DNA of 64,000 bases from an uncultured Alphaproteobacteria bacterium (GTDB taxonomy: Bacteria; Pseudomonadota; Alphaproteobacteria; UBA3830), in contig CAJODB010000003.1 of NCBI GenBank assembly GCA_905233185.1, positions 1 through 64,000 on the forward strand, read 5' to 3'. The position numbers and the translations under genes were made by a program. Below the pieces are notes generated by a model that did no database searches, was not told the DNA's origin, and saw only the letters and a program-made list of their open reading frames with translations. Shown here piece by piece: positions 35,647 through 44,504 of the stretch; within the stretch, counting starts at the first letter, position 1; each line of letters opens with the position of its first letter.

Positions 35647-36699
35647 TTATAATCCTAAAGGCCAACGTGGGCGAGGTTGAAAGTCGAGCGTTGTAAATTG
35701 CATTTTTCGGAATTTTTCTATTCCCATCCATGCGATCATTGCGCCATTATCCGTGCATAAAGGTATCGGCGGAACGGCAAAACGTGTTTTATATTTGTCA
35801 CACAGTAACTGTAGACTGTTTCTGATGCGTTTATTTGCCGCAACTCCTCCTGCTATCACAGCGGCATTTGGGATAATTTGTTTTTTCTTACAATATTCAA
35901 ACGCAAGATTCATCTTGTATGCGAGAATTTCCGCGACAGTTTGCTGAAAACCTGCGCATATATCAGACTTTGCTTGATCTTGGTTGGTGTTATTGTCTGA
36001 AAAAATCCTCTCTGCAAGAATTCTAACAGCTGTTTTTAGTCCTGAAAATGAAAAATCCATGGAATTTTTGTTACACAGAGGATGCGGAAACTCAAATCGT
36101 TGATCGTCTCCATTTTCTGCCCATTTTTCCACTCTCGGACCGCCTGGATATCCTAAATCCAACATTTTCGCTACTTTATCGAATGATTCTCCTACAGAAT
36201 CATCTAATGTTCGACCTATAACTTCGAAATTATCAGTTGAATAGACTATACAAATTTGGCAATGACCTCCTGATGCAAGTAATAATAAATAAGGAAATTC
36301 GACGTTGTCTTCAGTTAATCTGACAGTTAAGGCATGAGCTTCAATATGGTTTACTGCAATAAACGGAATGTCCGCAGCTAATGAAATGCCTTTTGCGAAA
36401 GTAGCGCCAACGATTACTCCTCCGATAAGACCAGGTCCACATGTTCCTGCGACAGCATCTAGATCAGATATTTCAATACCAGCGTCATCAAGGGCCTTTT
36501 GCACGACAAGATCGATTTTTTCGAGATGGGAACGAGCTGCTATTTCCGGTACGACTCCGTTAAATTGCTTATGTTCATTAATCTGTGAGTAAATCACATT
36601 TGAAAGAATTCTTTTATCTCCTGAAACCACAGCTGCAGCTGTTTCATCACAGCTGGATTCTATCCCTAGAATATATAATTCATTATCAGAAACTGTCAT
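35647..36699 (-). CDS. tsaD: tRNA N6-threonylcarbamoyladenosine transferase TsaD
   Basis: Transfers threonylcarbamoyl to A37 of ANN-decoding tRNAs, working with TsaB and TsaE. Motifs are LGIESSCDETAAAVV and the metal-binding HIEAHALTVRL, then LLASGGHCQI. Also seen are ASCDETA-type nucleotide binding and the late CTDNGAMIAWMG. Length 350 is standard. It follows a divergent gap to the EAL gene. Confidence 0.95.
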   Translation of the reverse strand: MTVSDNELYILGIESSCDETAAAVVSGDKRILSNVIYSQINEHKQFNGVVPEIAARSHLEKIDLVVQKALDDAGIEISDLDAVAGTCGPGLIGGVIVGATFAKGISLAADIPFIAVNHIEAHALTVRLTEDNVEFPYLLLLASGGHCQICIVYSTDNFEVIGRTLDDSVGESFDKVAKMLDLGYPGGPRVEKWAENGDDQRFEFPHPLCNKNSMDFSFSGLKTAVRILAERIFSDNNTNQDQAKSDICAGFQQTVAEILAYKMNLAFEYCKKKQIIPNAAVIAGGVAANKRIRNSLQLLCDKYKTRFAVPPIPLCTDNGAMIAWMGIEKFRKMQFTTLDFQPRPRWPLGL

Positions 36700-36737
36700 T
36701 TATTTTTGCAATACTTTGTACTTTCTACACGAGCGTA

Positions 36738-37448
36738 TTATGCAGCAGAACGTTCAGGAAGTGCAATGCTTGATAGATAACTCATGAAATCACTTAAAGG
36801 AATGAAAGGATTATTTACTCCGCTGTTGTCGGCAAAAGCCGGTGCTGCGAATATAAAACCTTGGCCTATGTCAGCTCCCGCTTCGATTACACAATCCATT
36901 TGCGCTATTGTCTCTATTCCTTCAGCGACAACTGAACAACCTATGTCATGCGAAACTTCCGTGCAAAATCTGAGCAAAGATTGATCTTTGCGACTGTGAG
37001 GCGCATTTTGTATGAATTGTTTATCTATTTTTACAACATCGAGAGGAAATCTGCTCATAAATTCAAGGGTAGAAAAATTCGTTCCAAAATCATCAAGTGC
37101 AACTTGAACTCCACTTGAACAAAGAATCCCAAGATTTTCTTTTGTTTGAGTCAATTTATTTACAGCTGTGTTTTCGTTTACTTCTAAGACAACTTTGCTA
37201 CGATTTAAACCTGTCATATCGAGAGTCTTTAAAAATTTCTTTGCGAATTGCGGATTTATGGCGTCGTCATTGGTCATATTGATGAAGTATTTAAAGTCGC
37301 CATTATGTTTTGTTAATGCGATACTTTCTAAGATAGATACAGCGCTTGGATAAGAAGATTCATTTTCTTTTGAATACAAAGCTTCATATCCGATAATATC
37401 TTTTCCATCTATGTTAAAGAGGGGCTGTAATCTTATCTTGTTATTCAT
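36738..37448 (-). CDS. Stand-alone EAL-domain protein (cyclic-di-GMP phosphodiesterase)
   Basis: A 236-residue cytoplasmic EAL domain with no sensor or GGDEF part. Catalytic residues appear intact: GYEALYS (the EAL Glu), FINMTND, LEVNENT, ALDDFGTN (metal Asp pair), VVKIDKQFIQ (catalytic Lys), VAEGIET and GQGFIFA. It should hydrolyse cyclic di-GMP unless it only binds it. No diguanylate cyclase lies in the window. It is the only signalling gene here. Confidence 0.85.
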   Translation of the reverse strand: MNNKIRLQPLFNIDGKDIIGYEALYSKENESSYPSAVSILESIALTKHNGDFKYFINMTNDDAINPQFAKKFLKTLDMTGLNRSKVVLEVNENTAVNKLTQTKENLGILCSSGVQVALDDFGTNFSTLEFMSRFPLDVVKIDKQFIQNAPHSRKDQSLLRFCTEVSHDIGCSVVAEGIETIAQMDCVIEAGADIGQGFIFAAPAFADNSGVNNPFIPLSDFMSYLSSIALPERSAA

Positions 37449-37501
37449 ATCATACCTAAATATCTTGGAGCACTATTTATATAATGTTAATAACAAATTA
37501 A

Positions 37502-39406
37502 TCAAGATCTTTCAAAAAAATTATTTAAATCTTTAAATGTTAATATAATATACGAGGGTCTACCATGGCAACACTGAGCAATATTAGTTGTAAGCTCCAT
37601 TTTGCGTAAAAGATAGTTCATTTCTTGTATAGATAGCTTTTTTCCTGCTCGCAGACTGCTATGACACGATATAGTCGATAATATGCTATGTATTTTCTCA
37701 TCTAAAGTATATGTATCGCCAAATGCTGACAGCTCATCGATTATGTCGTTAAGTAATGGCTCTGTATCTGAAGTTTCAAGAAGAGCAGGAACAGAGCTTA
37801 CAGCAACGGAGTTTTCATCCGAATACTCTAAATACACTCCTAATTTTATCAGCAGATCATTATAATTTTTCAAAATCTCAATTTGTGCTGCGGTTAGTGT
37901 AAAATTTTCAGGAATAAGCAAACTTTGAGAATTTAACTTCAGATTATTTTTCAATTCCTCAAGCATTATTCTTTCAGCTGCAGCATGTTGATCGACAATT
38001 ATTATGCCATTATCACTTTCTGCGACTATGTAGGTATTATTTACCTGAAATAACGCATTTCCAAGAGAGATTTTGCCGTCCTCTTTTTGTCTCTCGTTTT
38101 GCTCTTCGTTTAGCATTTCTTTGCTTAGCGTTTTTGGAGCTATTTCAAATGGTTTCGCTTCAATGTGGACTTTTTCCTTGGACCACTCCTTTTTTATTGG
38201 CTCGAATGATTCGTTTTTCTGAGAAGGAAAAGCAAATACATCTGCTATTTTCGGGGATTGCCACTCGAAATATTCATCTTTCGGCTTCTCTAATGCTGAT
38301 GCGGTTGTCCTTAATACGGGAGATGGTGGAGTAGAAATAATTCCCGTTGGTATTGGCTTAAGGGGATTAGAAATCGATGAATAAAAACGGTCCATCATAT
38401 CAGTTGTTGAACGATTGCTGCCATATGATTCGATTGCACGCTTGAGCTCAGACACGATAAATGAACGAATTCGTTCAGTATCTCGAAATCTTACTTCTGT
38501 TTTCGCCGGATGAACATTTACGTCGACTTCATTGTGCGGCATATCGAGATATAAAATCGCAACAGGATAGCGTCCATGGGGGATAAGACCGGCATATGCT
38601 GATTTAAGGGCAGATGCGAAGGTTTTGTCTTTCACTAAACGATTGTTAACGAAAAAATACTGCTGATTTGAAGCTGATTTATTGAATGTTGGAACGCCAA
38701 TATATCCATGCAAAGATAAATCTCCGCGTGATCCTTTCATTTCGAAGATATTCTTCGAAAAAGATTCTCCGAAAATATCATCAATACGCTTTGCTAATTT
38801 ATCGGTTTTTGCATAATGCGCTTTTTCGACCTCTGAATCTGTAAATCTGAATGAAACACCACAATTTGCAAGCGCAAGATCATTAAATATAGATCTGCAT
38901 TTTTCCGTTTCATATGATTCCGACTTTAAGAATTTTAGACGTGCTGGTGTAGCAAAAAATAAATCTCGTACTTCAATGGTAGTTCCTTGTGATCTGCTTG
39001 TTGGTGCGGTTCCTAAATTGTTTTGTCCTTCCATACGTAATTGCCAAGCTTCAGATTCTTTATTATCAGATGTTGTGATGGATAATCTGGAAACTGAGGC
39101 AATTGATGGTAATGCTTCACCTCTGAAACCAAATGTGTGTATATCGAATAAATTTTCAGAAGAAAGCTTAGATGTCGCATGACTCATTATGCACAACTCA
39201 AGCGAATCTTTATCCATTCCGCTGCCATTGTCGGCTACAGATATGAAATTTTTTCCACCATCAATGATTTTTACCGTAATCTCCGTCGCACCTGCGTCTA
39301 TTGCATTTTCAACAAGCTCTTTGACGACAGATGAAGGCCTCTCTATAACCTCACCTGCCGCAATCTGATTAACAATACGTTGGGGTAATACTTTTATCTG
39401 TTGCAT
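37502..39406 (-). CDS. mutL: DNA mismatch repair protein MutL
   Basis: Coordinates mismatch repair after MutS. The N-terminal GHKL ATPase has VIERPSSVVKELVENAIDAG, DNGSGM and GFRGEALPSIASVS. The C-terminal domain carries DQHAAAERIMLEE, fitting the endonuclease DQHA(X)2E(X)4E motif, and the late CCHGRPSYI. These point to a nicking MutL, as in bacteria that lack MutH. Length 634 is normal. It opens the minus-strand run that includes the EAL and tsaD genes. Confidence 0.96.
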   Translation of the reverse strand: MQQIKVLPQRIVNQIAAGEVIERPSSVVKELVENAIDAGATEITVKIIDGGKNFISVADNGSGMDKDSLELCIMSHATSKLSSENLFDIHTFGFRGEALPSIASVSRLSITTSDNKESEAWQLRMEGQNNLGTAPTSRSQGTTIEVRDLFFATPARLKFLKSESYETEKCRSIFNDLALANCGVSFRFTDSEVEKAHYAKTDKLAKRIDDIFGESFSKNIFEMKGSRGDLSLHGYIGVPTFNKSASNQQYFFVNNRLVKDKTFASALKSAYAGLIPHGRYPVAILYLDMPHNEVDVNVHPAKTEVRFRDTERIRSFIVSELKRAIESYGSNRSTTDMMDRFYSSISNPLKPIPTGIISTPPSPVLRTTASALEKPKDEYFEWQSPKIADVFAFPSQKNESFEPIKKEWSKEKVHIEAKPFEIAPKTLSKEMLNEEQNERQKEDGKISLGNALFQVNNTYIVAESDNGIIIVDQHAAAERIMLEELKNNLKLNSQSLLIPENFTLTAAQIEILKNYNDLLIKLGVYLEYSDENSVAVSSVPALLETSDTEPLLNDIIDELSAFGDTYTLDEKIHSILSTISCHSSLRAGKKLSIQEMNYLLRKMELTTNIAQCCHGRPSYIILTFKDLNNFFERS

Positions 39407-39438
39407 ACATCAATCTATCTGCCATATGTAGACCTATA

Positions 39439-39726
39439 TTACTCCAATCCTTTATCTTTTAGAAGATGTAAGAGTATACGTATTATTATAGGTGCCTCAT
39501 TGATTTTTAATAATTTTGATAATACTTCAATAATAAACATTTCGAGTAGAAATATTATCAGCGGCGCCATCCATGTTGTGAATGATTCAAACATTAAAAA
39601 ATCAAGAAAAATCATCAAACATACTGCCAACACAAAACATACATTAGGAAATATACTTTTGTTATCGGTTAATTGATTAATGCTTTCAATATTATTTGGA
39701 ACATTTATGTTTAAATTTTTTGCCAT
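39439..39726 (-). CDS. Small two-helix membrane protein of unknown function
   Basis: A 95-residue protein, not recognised. The ATG follows a nearly perfect AAAGGAGGAAATC, one of the strongest ribosome-binding sites in the window. Two hydrophobic segments (VCFVLAVCLMIFLDFLMF and WMAPLIIFLLEMFIIEVLSK) sit in the middle and C-terminal half. The start is polar (NINVPNNIESINQLTDNK). It could be a holin-like, toxin-like or accessory membrane protein, but nothing distinguishes these. It lies alone between mutL and the por operon. Confidence 0.6.
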   Translation of the reverse strand: MAKNLNINVPNNIESINQLTDNKSIFPNVCFVLAVCLMIFLDFLMFESFTTWMAPLIIFLLEMFIIEVLSKLLKINEAPIIIRILLHLLKDKGLE

Positions 39727-39911
39727 GATTTCCTCCTTTCATTATTTTATCCTTATTTTCCTTATAATTATATTATAGATATTTAATGCGCGCTTGGCAA
39801 GGGATGGACGTCAATACTAAGTATTGCAAATTATTCGATAAAAAACTTCAGCATTGCTTTATCATAAAATTTTATGTATTGTTCTAGCAGTTTTCTTCAT
39901 TGGGAGGACAG

Positions 39912-40466
39912 ATGTTTCAAGTGAGAATTCACGGAAGAGGCGGACAGGGAGTCGTTACAGCTGCGGAAATGTTGTCCATCGCTGCGTTTTTAGAAGGGAA
40001 ATATGCACAAGCCTTTCCTAGTTTCGGTTCTGAAAGAATGGGAGCGCCTGTTGTATCATTCTGCCGCATATCTGATAAGGAAATAAGGCTGAGAGAGCCT
40101 ATAAGCAATCCTGACGCCGTGATCATTCAAGATAAATCCGTTATAGAACCTGCGCAAGCATTTGATGGAATCGTTGAAGGTGGTTTTGTTCTTGTAAATT
40201 CTCCGAATGAAGTTTCTGAAGAGCACAAAAAACACAAAAATCTCAGAAATGTAACTTTGAAGTGTGTCGGAGCGACTGAAATTGCTCTCCAACACATAGG
40301 GAAGCCGCTTCCTAATGCGATTTTGCTTGGAAGTTTCGCTGCTCTTACAAAAGCAATCAAAATTGAATCTGTAATTGAGGCTATAAAAACGAAATTTTCG
40401 GGCGCAATTGCAGAAAAAAATGTGGCCGCGACAATGGTTGCATACGAAAAAGTCATGACAATATAG
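39912..40466 (+). CDS. porG: Pyruvate:ferredoxin oxidoreductase, gamma subunit
   Basis: The subunit of 2-oxoacid:ferredoxin oxidoreductases that helps bind coenzyme A. The family opening VRIHGRGGQGVVTAAEML is present, with AFPSFGSERMGAPVVSFCRI later. Length, 184, is normal. The ATG at 39912 follows GGAGG; the TTG at 39900 was not chosen. It begins a four-gene operon. Confidence 0.93.
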   Translation: MFQVRIHGRGGQGVVTAAEMLSIAAFLEGKYAQAFPSFGSERMGAPVVSFCRISDKEIRLREPISNPDAVIIQDKSVIEPAQAFDGIVEGGFVLVNSPNEVSEEHKKHKNLRNVTLKCVGATEIALQHIGKPLPNAILLGSFAALTKAIKIESVIEAIKTKFSGAIAEKNVAATMVAYEKVMTI

Positions 40467-40496
40467 TATAATTACAAACTGAGGGGATGTAGTAAT

Positions 40497-41699
40497 ATGT
40501 TGTTTCAATTAGAGGGATCACAGGCGGTAGCTCGTGCAGTAGCTCTATGCAGACCGAAAACTGTTTGTGCGTATCCTATAACGCCTCAAACTCACATAGT
40601 AGAAGGGCTGGGAGAGCTTGTAAGATCAGGGAAACTTACTGATTGCGAGTATATCAATGTTGAATCTGAAATGGCAGCTTTAAGTGTTGCTATAGGTTCA
40701 GAGACAGCAGGTGTTCGAAGCTATACAGCTACATCAAGTCAGGGGCTTCTGTATATGATGGAAGCAGTGTATAACGCCTCTGGGATGGAGTTGCCTATAG
40801 TTATGACCCTCGGGAATCGTGCGATTGGAGCTCCGATTAACATATGGAATGATCACACAGACGCAATGTCAGTACGTGACGCAGGTTGGATAATGCTTTT
40901 TGCCGAAACAAATCAGGAAGCAGTAGATTTGCATATTCAGGCATTTAAAATTGCGGAAAAAGTAAAATGTCCTGTGATGGTTTGTGTTGACGGCTTCATT
41001 CTTACGCATGCATATGAACGTGTTGATCTTCCGACTCAGGAAGAGGTTGACGATTTCTTGCCACCATATGATCCGCATATCAGTTTAGATCCGAAAAATC
41101 CGAAGGCAATCGGAACAATGGTTCCTCCTGGATATTTTATGGAGGTACGTTGCTTGGCTCATAAGAAACAAATTGATGCTTTGAATGTTGTCGAATGTGT
41201 TGGAAATAAGTTCAAGGAAAAATTCGGAAGAGATTCCGGCGGTCTTGTGCGTGAGTATAATCTCGAAAAGGCTGAAACGGTTATTGTTACAATGGGTTCA
41301 GTTGCTGGTACTATAAAAGACACTATCGATGAATTGAATCAAAAAGGCGGAAAGTACGGCGTTTTGTCTATAGTAAGCTATAGACCATTTCCGGCTGAAG
41401 CAATACGAAAGGCCTTGAAAAAGGCTAAGAAAGTCATAGTTTTAGAGAAAGCATTTGCTGTTGGAATCGGAGGAATTTTATTCCAAGAAATATCTCTCGC
41501 ATTGAAGAACACAAAAACAGAAGTAAAATCGGTTGTTGCTGGTCTTGGTGGACGTGCAATAACTTCGGATATGATAAAAGAATATCTGAATCACAAAAAT
41601 CATGATGATATGGTATTTTTGGGATTAAACAAAGAAGTTATCGAGAGGGAATGTCGACTGCTCGATAAAGGTTCTTGCGATTGCAAAAGTAGTTTTTAG
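40497..41699 (+). CDS. porA: Pyruvate:ferredoxin oxidoreductase, alpha subunit
   Basis: The pyrimidine/transketolase-type subunit, which works with the beta subunit on thiamine diphosphate. It opens with AYPITPQTHIVEGLGEL, a core mark of the family, and has ESEMAALSVAIGSETAGVRS and TSSQGLLYMMEA. Length 400 is normal. The 2-oxoacid could be pyruvate or a branched-chain relative; the alpha sequence favours pyruvate by likeness. It follows porG at 30 bases. Confidence 0.93.
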   Translation: MLFQLEGSQAVARAVALCRPKTVCAYPITPQTHIVEGLGELVRSGKLTDCEYINVESEMAALSVAIGSETAGVRSYTATSSQGLLYMMEAVYNASGMELPIVMTLGNRAIGAPINIWNDHTDAMSVRDAGWIMLFAETNQEAVDLHIQAFKIAEKVKCPVMVCVDGFILTHAYERVDLPTQEEVDDFLPPYDPHISLDPKNPKAIGTMVPPGYFMEVRCLAHKKQIDALNVVECVGNKFKEKFGRDSGGLVREYNLEKAETVIVTMGSVAGTIKDTIDELNQKGGKYGVLSIVSYRPFPAEAIRKALKKAKKVIVLEKAFAVGIGGILFQEISLALKNTKTEVKSVVAGLGGRAITSDMIKEYLNHKNHDDMVFLGLNKEVIERECRLLDKGSCDCKSSF

Positions 41700-41716
41700 T
41701 AGGGGAAGGAAATATC

Positions 41717-42685
41717 ATGTCCAACTCAACTATCGGAAGCAGATTATCAAAGAAAAAAAATTCTGTTCAGTCTCATTATGATAGACCGAATACTCTAAGT
41801 AGCGGTCACAGAGCATGTCAAGGATGTGGTGAAGCATTAGCTGCCAGATGTGCTATTGATGCTGCTTATCATGCTACAAAAGGCAATATCGCTATCGTTA
41901 ATGCAACAGGCTGTCTGGAAGTTTTTTCATGTGTATTTCCTGAAAATGCCTGGAATGTACCATGGATGCACTCATTATTTGGAAATGCTCCTGCAGTCGC
42001 TACCGGAATGGCCGCAGCAATGCGAGCTCAAGGTAAAAACGTCAGAATAATCGCTCAAGGAGGCGATGGCGGAACAACAGATATCGGAATGGGAACCCTT
42101 TCTGGTATGTTTGAACGCAACGATGACGTTTTATACATTTGTTACGATAATCAGGCATATATGAATACAGGTGTTCAAAGATCAAGTGCAACACCAATTC
42201 TTGCGAGAACTGCGACTACGCTTCCTAATGCTGTATATGCAGGAAATGAAGTCGGTACAGGCAAAAATGTTCCTGAAATAGCAATTGCTCACAGAATACC
42301 ATATGTTGCAACAGCAAGTATCGCAAATATCAAAGATCTTGAGGAGAAGGTTGCAAAAGCGATAAATATAAGAGGAGCGAAATACGTTCATATTCATGTT
42401 CCTTGTCCGCTCGGATGGGGATATCCGACATCGGAGACAATCAAAGTTGCGCGTGCGGCGGTTGAATGTGGTATGTTTCCGCTTTTTGAAGCTGAACACG
42501 GCAAAGTTGTTGGCTCAACTCCGATAGAAAATGTCAAACCTGTTGAGGAATATCTACGACTTCAACGACGCTTTGCTCATCTTTTTAGTAAAAACGCTAA
42601 TCCTCAGGCAGTTGAAGAACTACAAAAAATCGCAAGCGCAAATATCGAAAAATATAAATTAAGCGGAGGCATTGCAAATGTCTAA
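41717..42685 (+). CDS. porB: Pyruvate:ferredoxin oxidoreductase, beta subunit
   Basis: The thiamine-diphosphate-binding catalytic subunit. The family marks are ACQGCGEALAARCA, VNATGCLEVFSC, and the TPP motif GGDGGTTDIGMGTLSGMFER. NQAYMNTGVQRSSATP is also typical. The Cys residues that bind the cluster near the start are kept. Length 322. Its end overlaps the next gene by eight bases. Confidence 0.94.
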   Translation: MSNSTIGSRLSKKKNSVQSHYDRPNTLSSGHRACQGCGEALAARCAIDAAYHATKGNIAIVNATGCLEVFSCVFPENAWNVPWMHSLFGNAPAVATGMAAAMRAQGKNVRIIAQGGDGGTTDIGMGTLSGMFERNDDVLYICYDNQAYMNTGVQRSSATPILARTATTLPNAVYAGNEVGTGKNVPEIAIAHRIPYVATASIANIKDLEEKVAKAINIRGAKYVHIHVPCPLGWGYPTSETIKVARAAVECGMFPLFEAEHGKVVGSTPIENVKPVEEYLRLQRRFAHLFSKNANPQAVEELQKIASANIEKYKLSGGIANV

Positions 42686-44294
42686 ATCTTCTAATCCATT
42701 CGCAATAGTTGATGATGCAGGAACCAGTCGAGCAAATAAAACAGGTTCTTGGAAGACCATGTGTCCTCAGTATGTGCATAGAATGCCTCCTTGCAATGCT
42801 ACATGTCCTGCTGGTGAGAATATACAGAAGTGGCTTTCATTGGCTCAGGAAGGAAAAATCCGTAAGGCATGGGAAGTTATGGTAAATGATAATCCCTTTC
42901 CAGCTGTAATGGGACGTGTTTGTTATCATACATGCGAAAGGGCATGTAACAGAGAGCAATTTGATGGAGCTGTGCACATCAATCTTATTGAAAGATCTAT
43001 TGGCGATATTGCCCTCGAGAGTGAATGGAAATTTGAAACACCAAAAGAACATTCGGGAAAGAAAATTCTGATCGTGGGAGCAGGTCCAAGTGGATTATCT
43101 GCCGCATATTTCTTAAGAAAATTCGGTCATGAGGTTACTATCTATGAAAGCCAGATAAAATCAGGTGGTATGATGCGGTATGGTGTTCCAAGATATCGCT
43201 TATCACGTGCTGTTTTAGATGCAGAAATCAGGAGAATTATAGAAACAGGTGTAAAGTTAGTCTGCAATAAGCGAGTGACTCATTTAAAAAATGAAATAGA
43301 TAATTTTGATGCGGTTTATATTGCTACAGGGGCATTCATGGCAGCAAAAACCGATATTGAGGTAAAAGGTAATTCTTGCACAGTTATTGATGCTGTGGAT
43401 CTATTTAAGAAGCTTGAAAATGGTATGGATATGCCAAACCTCGGGAAGCATGTTCTTGTGTATGGAGGTGGAAATACAGCTATCGATGCAGCAAGAACAG
43501 CTTTAAGACTTGGTGCGGAATCCGTAAAAATTGTTTATCGCAGAACAATCAACAATATGCCTGCACACAAAGAAGAAATACAAGACGCATTAAAGGAAGG
43601 TGTAGAAATATTGTGTCTTAGCTGCATAGGAATGATCGATGGTAATAATGTTCTTGTAAATAAGATGGATTATGACGAAGAGAATGACATTCTTTCGGTT
43701 TCCGGTGAAAAAGATATTATACAGGCTGATTCTGTAATTTTTGCTATCGGGCAGTCTATCGATGAAGGAATCCTTGACGGAATAGATGGCATAGCTGTTT
43801 CTGAAAAGGGTGTTATCGAAATCGACAAAAATATGATGACGGGTGCAAAAGGCATTTTTGCTGGTGGAGATGTTGTTCCATGCAAAAGGACTGTCACGCA
43901 TGCGATAGGACATGGTAAGAAGGCAGCAAAATGCATTGATGCATATTTAAACGGTGTCGAGATTACGCAAAATGTGAAACCAGAAGTGGCGAATTTTAAG
44001 AAACTGAACACAGCTTATTATAAAAAGGTTGCAAGAGCTGAAATACAGAAAAATCAGGCATTATCATTTTCAGAAAGCGACATTTCTCTGACAGAAAGAG
44101 AATTGATAGGCGAAGCAGAGCGTTGTTTCTCATGCGGAAATTGTTTCCATTGCGATAACTGTTACGGTCTATGCCCAGATGGAGCGATACATAAGGCAGA
44201 AGACGGTACATTGGAAATAGATCTGGAGTACTGCAAAGGATGTGGAATCTGTGCCTCTGAATGCCCATGTGGTGCTATCAAGATGACATCGTGA
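42678..44294 (+). CDS. NAD(P)H-linked flavoprotein with ferredoxin domain (PorD/GltD-like)
   Basis: This 538-residue protein joins a GltD-type flavin oxidoreductase to a 2[4Fe-4S] domain. An N-terminal Cys-rich region (NATCPAGENIQKW; CYHTCERACNR) is like glutamate synthase small subunit. The FAD site is ILIVGAGPSGLSAAYFL and the NAD(P) site is VLVYGGGNTAIDAARTALRL with RR, favouring NADPH. The C-terminal clusters are CFSCGNCFHCDNCYGLCP and CKGCGICASECP. It probably passes electrons between the oxidoreductase and NADP(H). It overlaps porB and ends the operon. Its ribosome-binding site is CGGAGG. Confidence 0.85.
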   Translation: MSKSSNPFAIVDDAGTSRANKTGSWKTMCPQYVHRMPPCNATCPAGENIQKWLSLAQEGKIRKAWEVMVNDNPFPAVMGRVCYHTCERACNREQFDGAVHINLIERSIGDIALESEWKFETPKEHSGKKILIVGAGPSGLSAAYFLRKFGHEVTIYESQIKSGGMMRYGVPRYRLSRAVLDAEIRRIIETGVKLVCNKRVTHLKNEIDNFDAVYIATGAFMAAKTDIEVKGNSCTVIDAVDLFKKLENGMDMPNLGKHVLVYGGGNTAIDAARTALRLGAESVKIVYRRTINNMPAHKEEIQDALKEGVEILCLSCIGMIDGNNVLVNKMDYDEENDILSVSGEKDIIQADSVIFAIGQSIDEGILDGIDGIAVSEKGVIEIDKNMMTGAKGIFAGGDVVPCKRTVTHAIGHGKKAAKCIDAYLNGVEITQNVKPEVANFKKLNTAYYKKVARAEIQKNQALSFSESDISLTERELIGEAERCFSCGNCFHCDNCYGLCPDGAIHKAEDGTLEIDLEYCKGCGICASECPCGAIKMTS

Positions 44295-44504
44295 AGGGGA
44301 AATAGGGAAGGGGAGTCTAAAGGAACGGGTGCATACTGCGTTTCTTCATAATGGACTGTAGGTTTCCCTTTTCCATTCAGAATAATAAATCGGTGGGTGG
44401 AAATTTATTACTTCCTTTATACTGGTAACAATCCGTTGTCGGAGATTTGTTTAAGATTTCCGAAATAACGTGACAGTATCTCCAATTTGTGTCAGATCAG
44501 TGCT

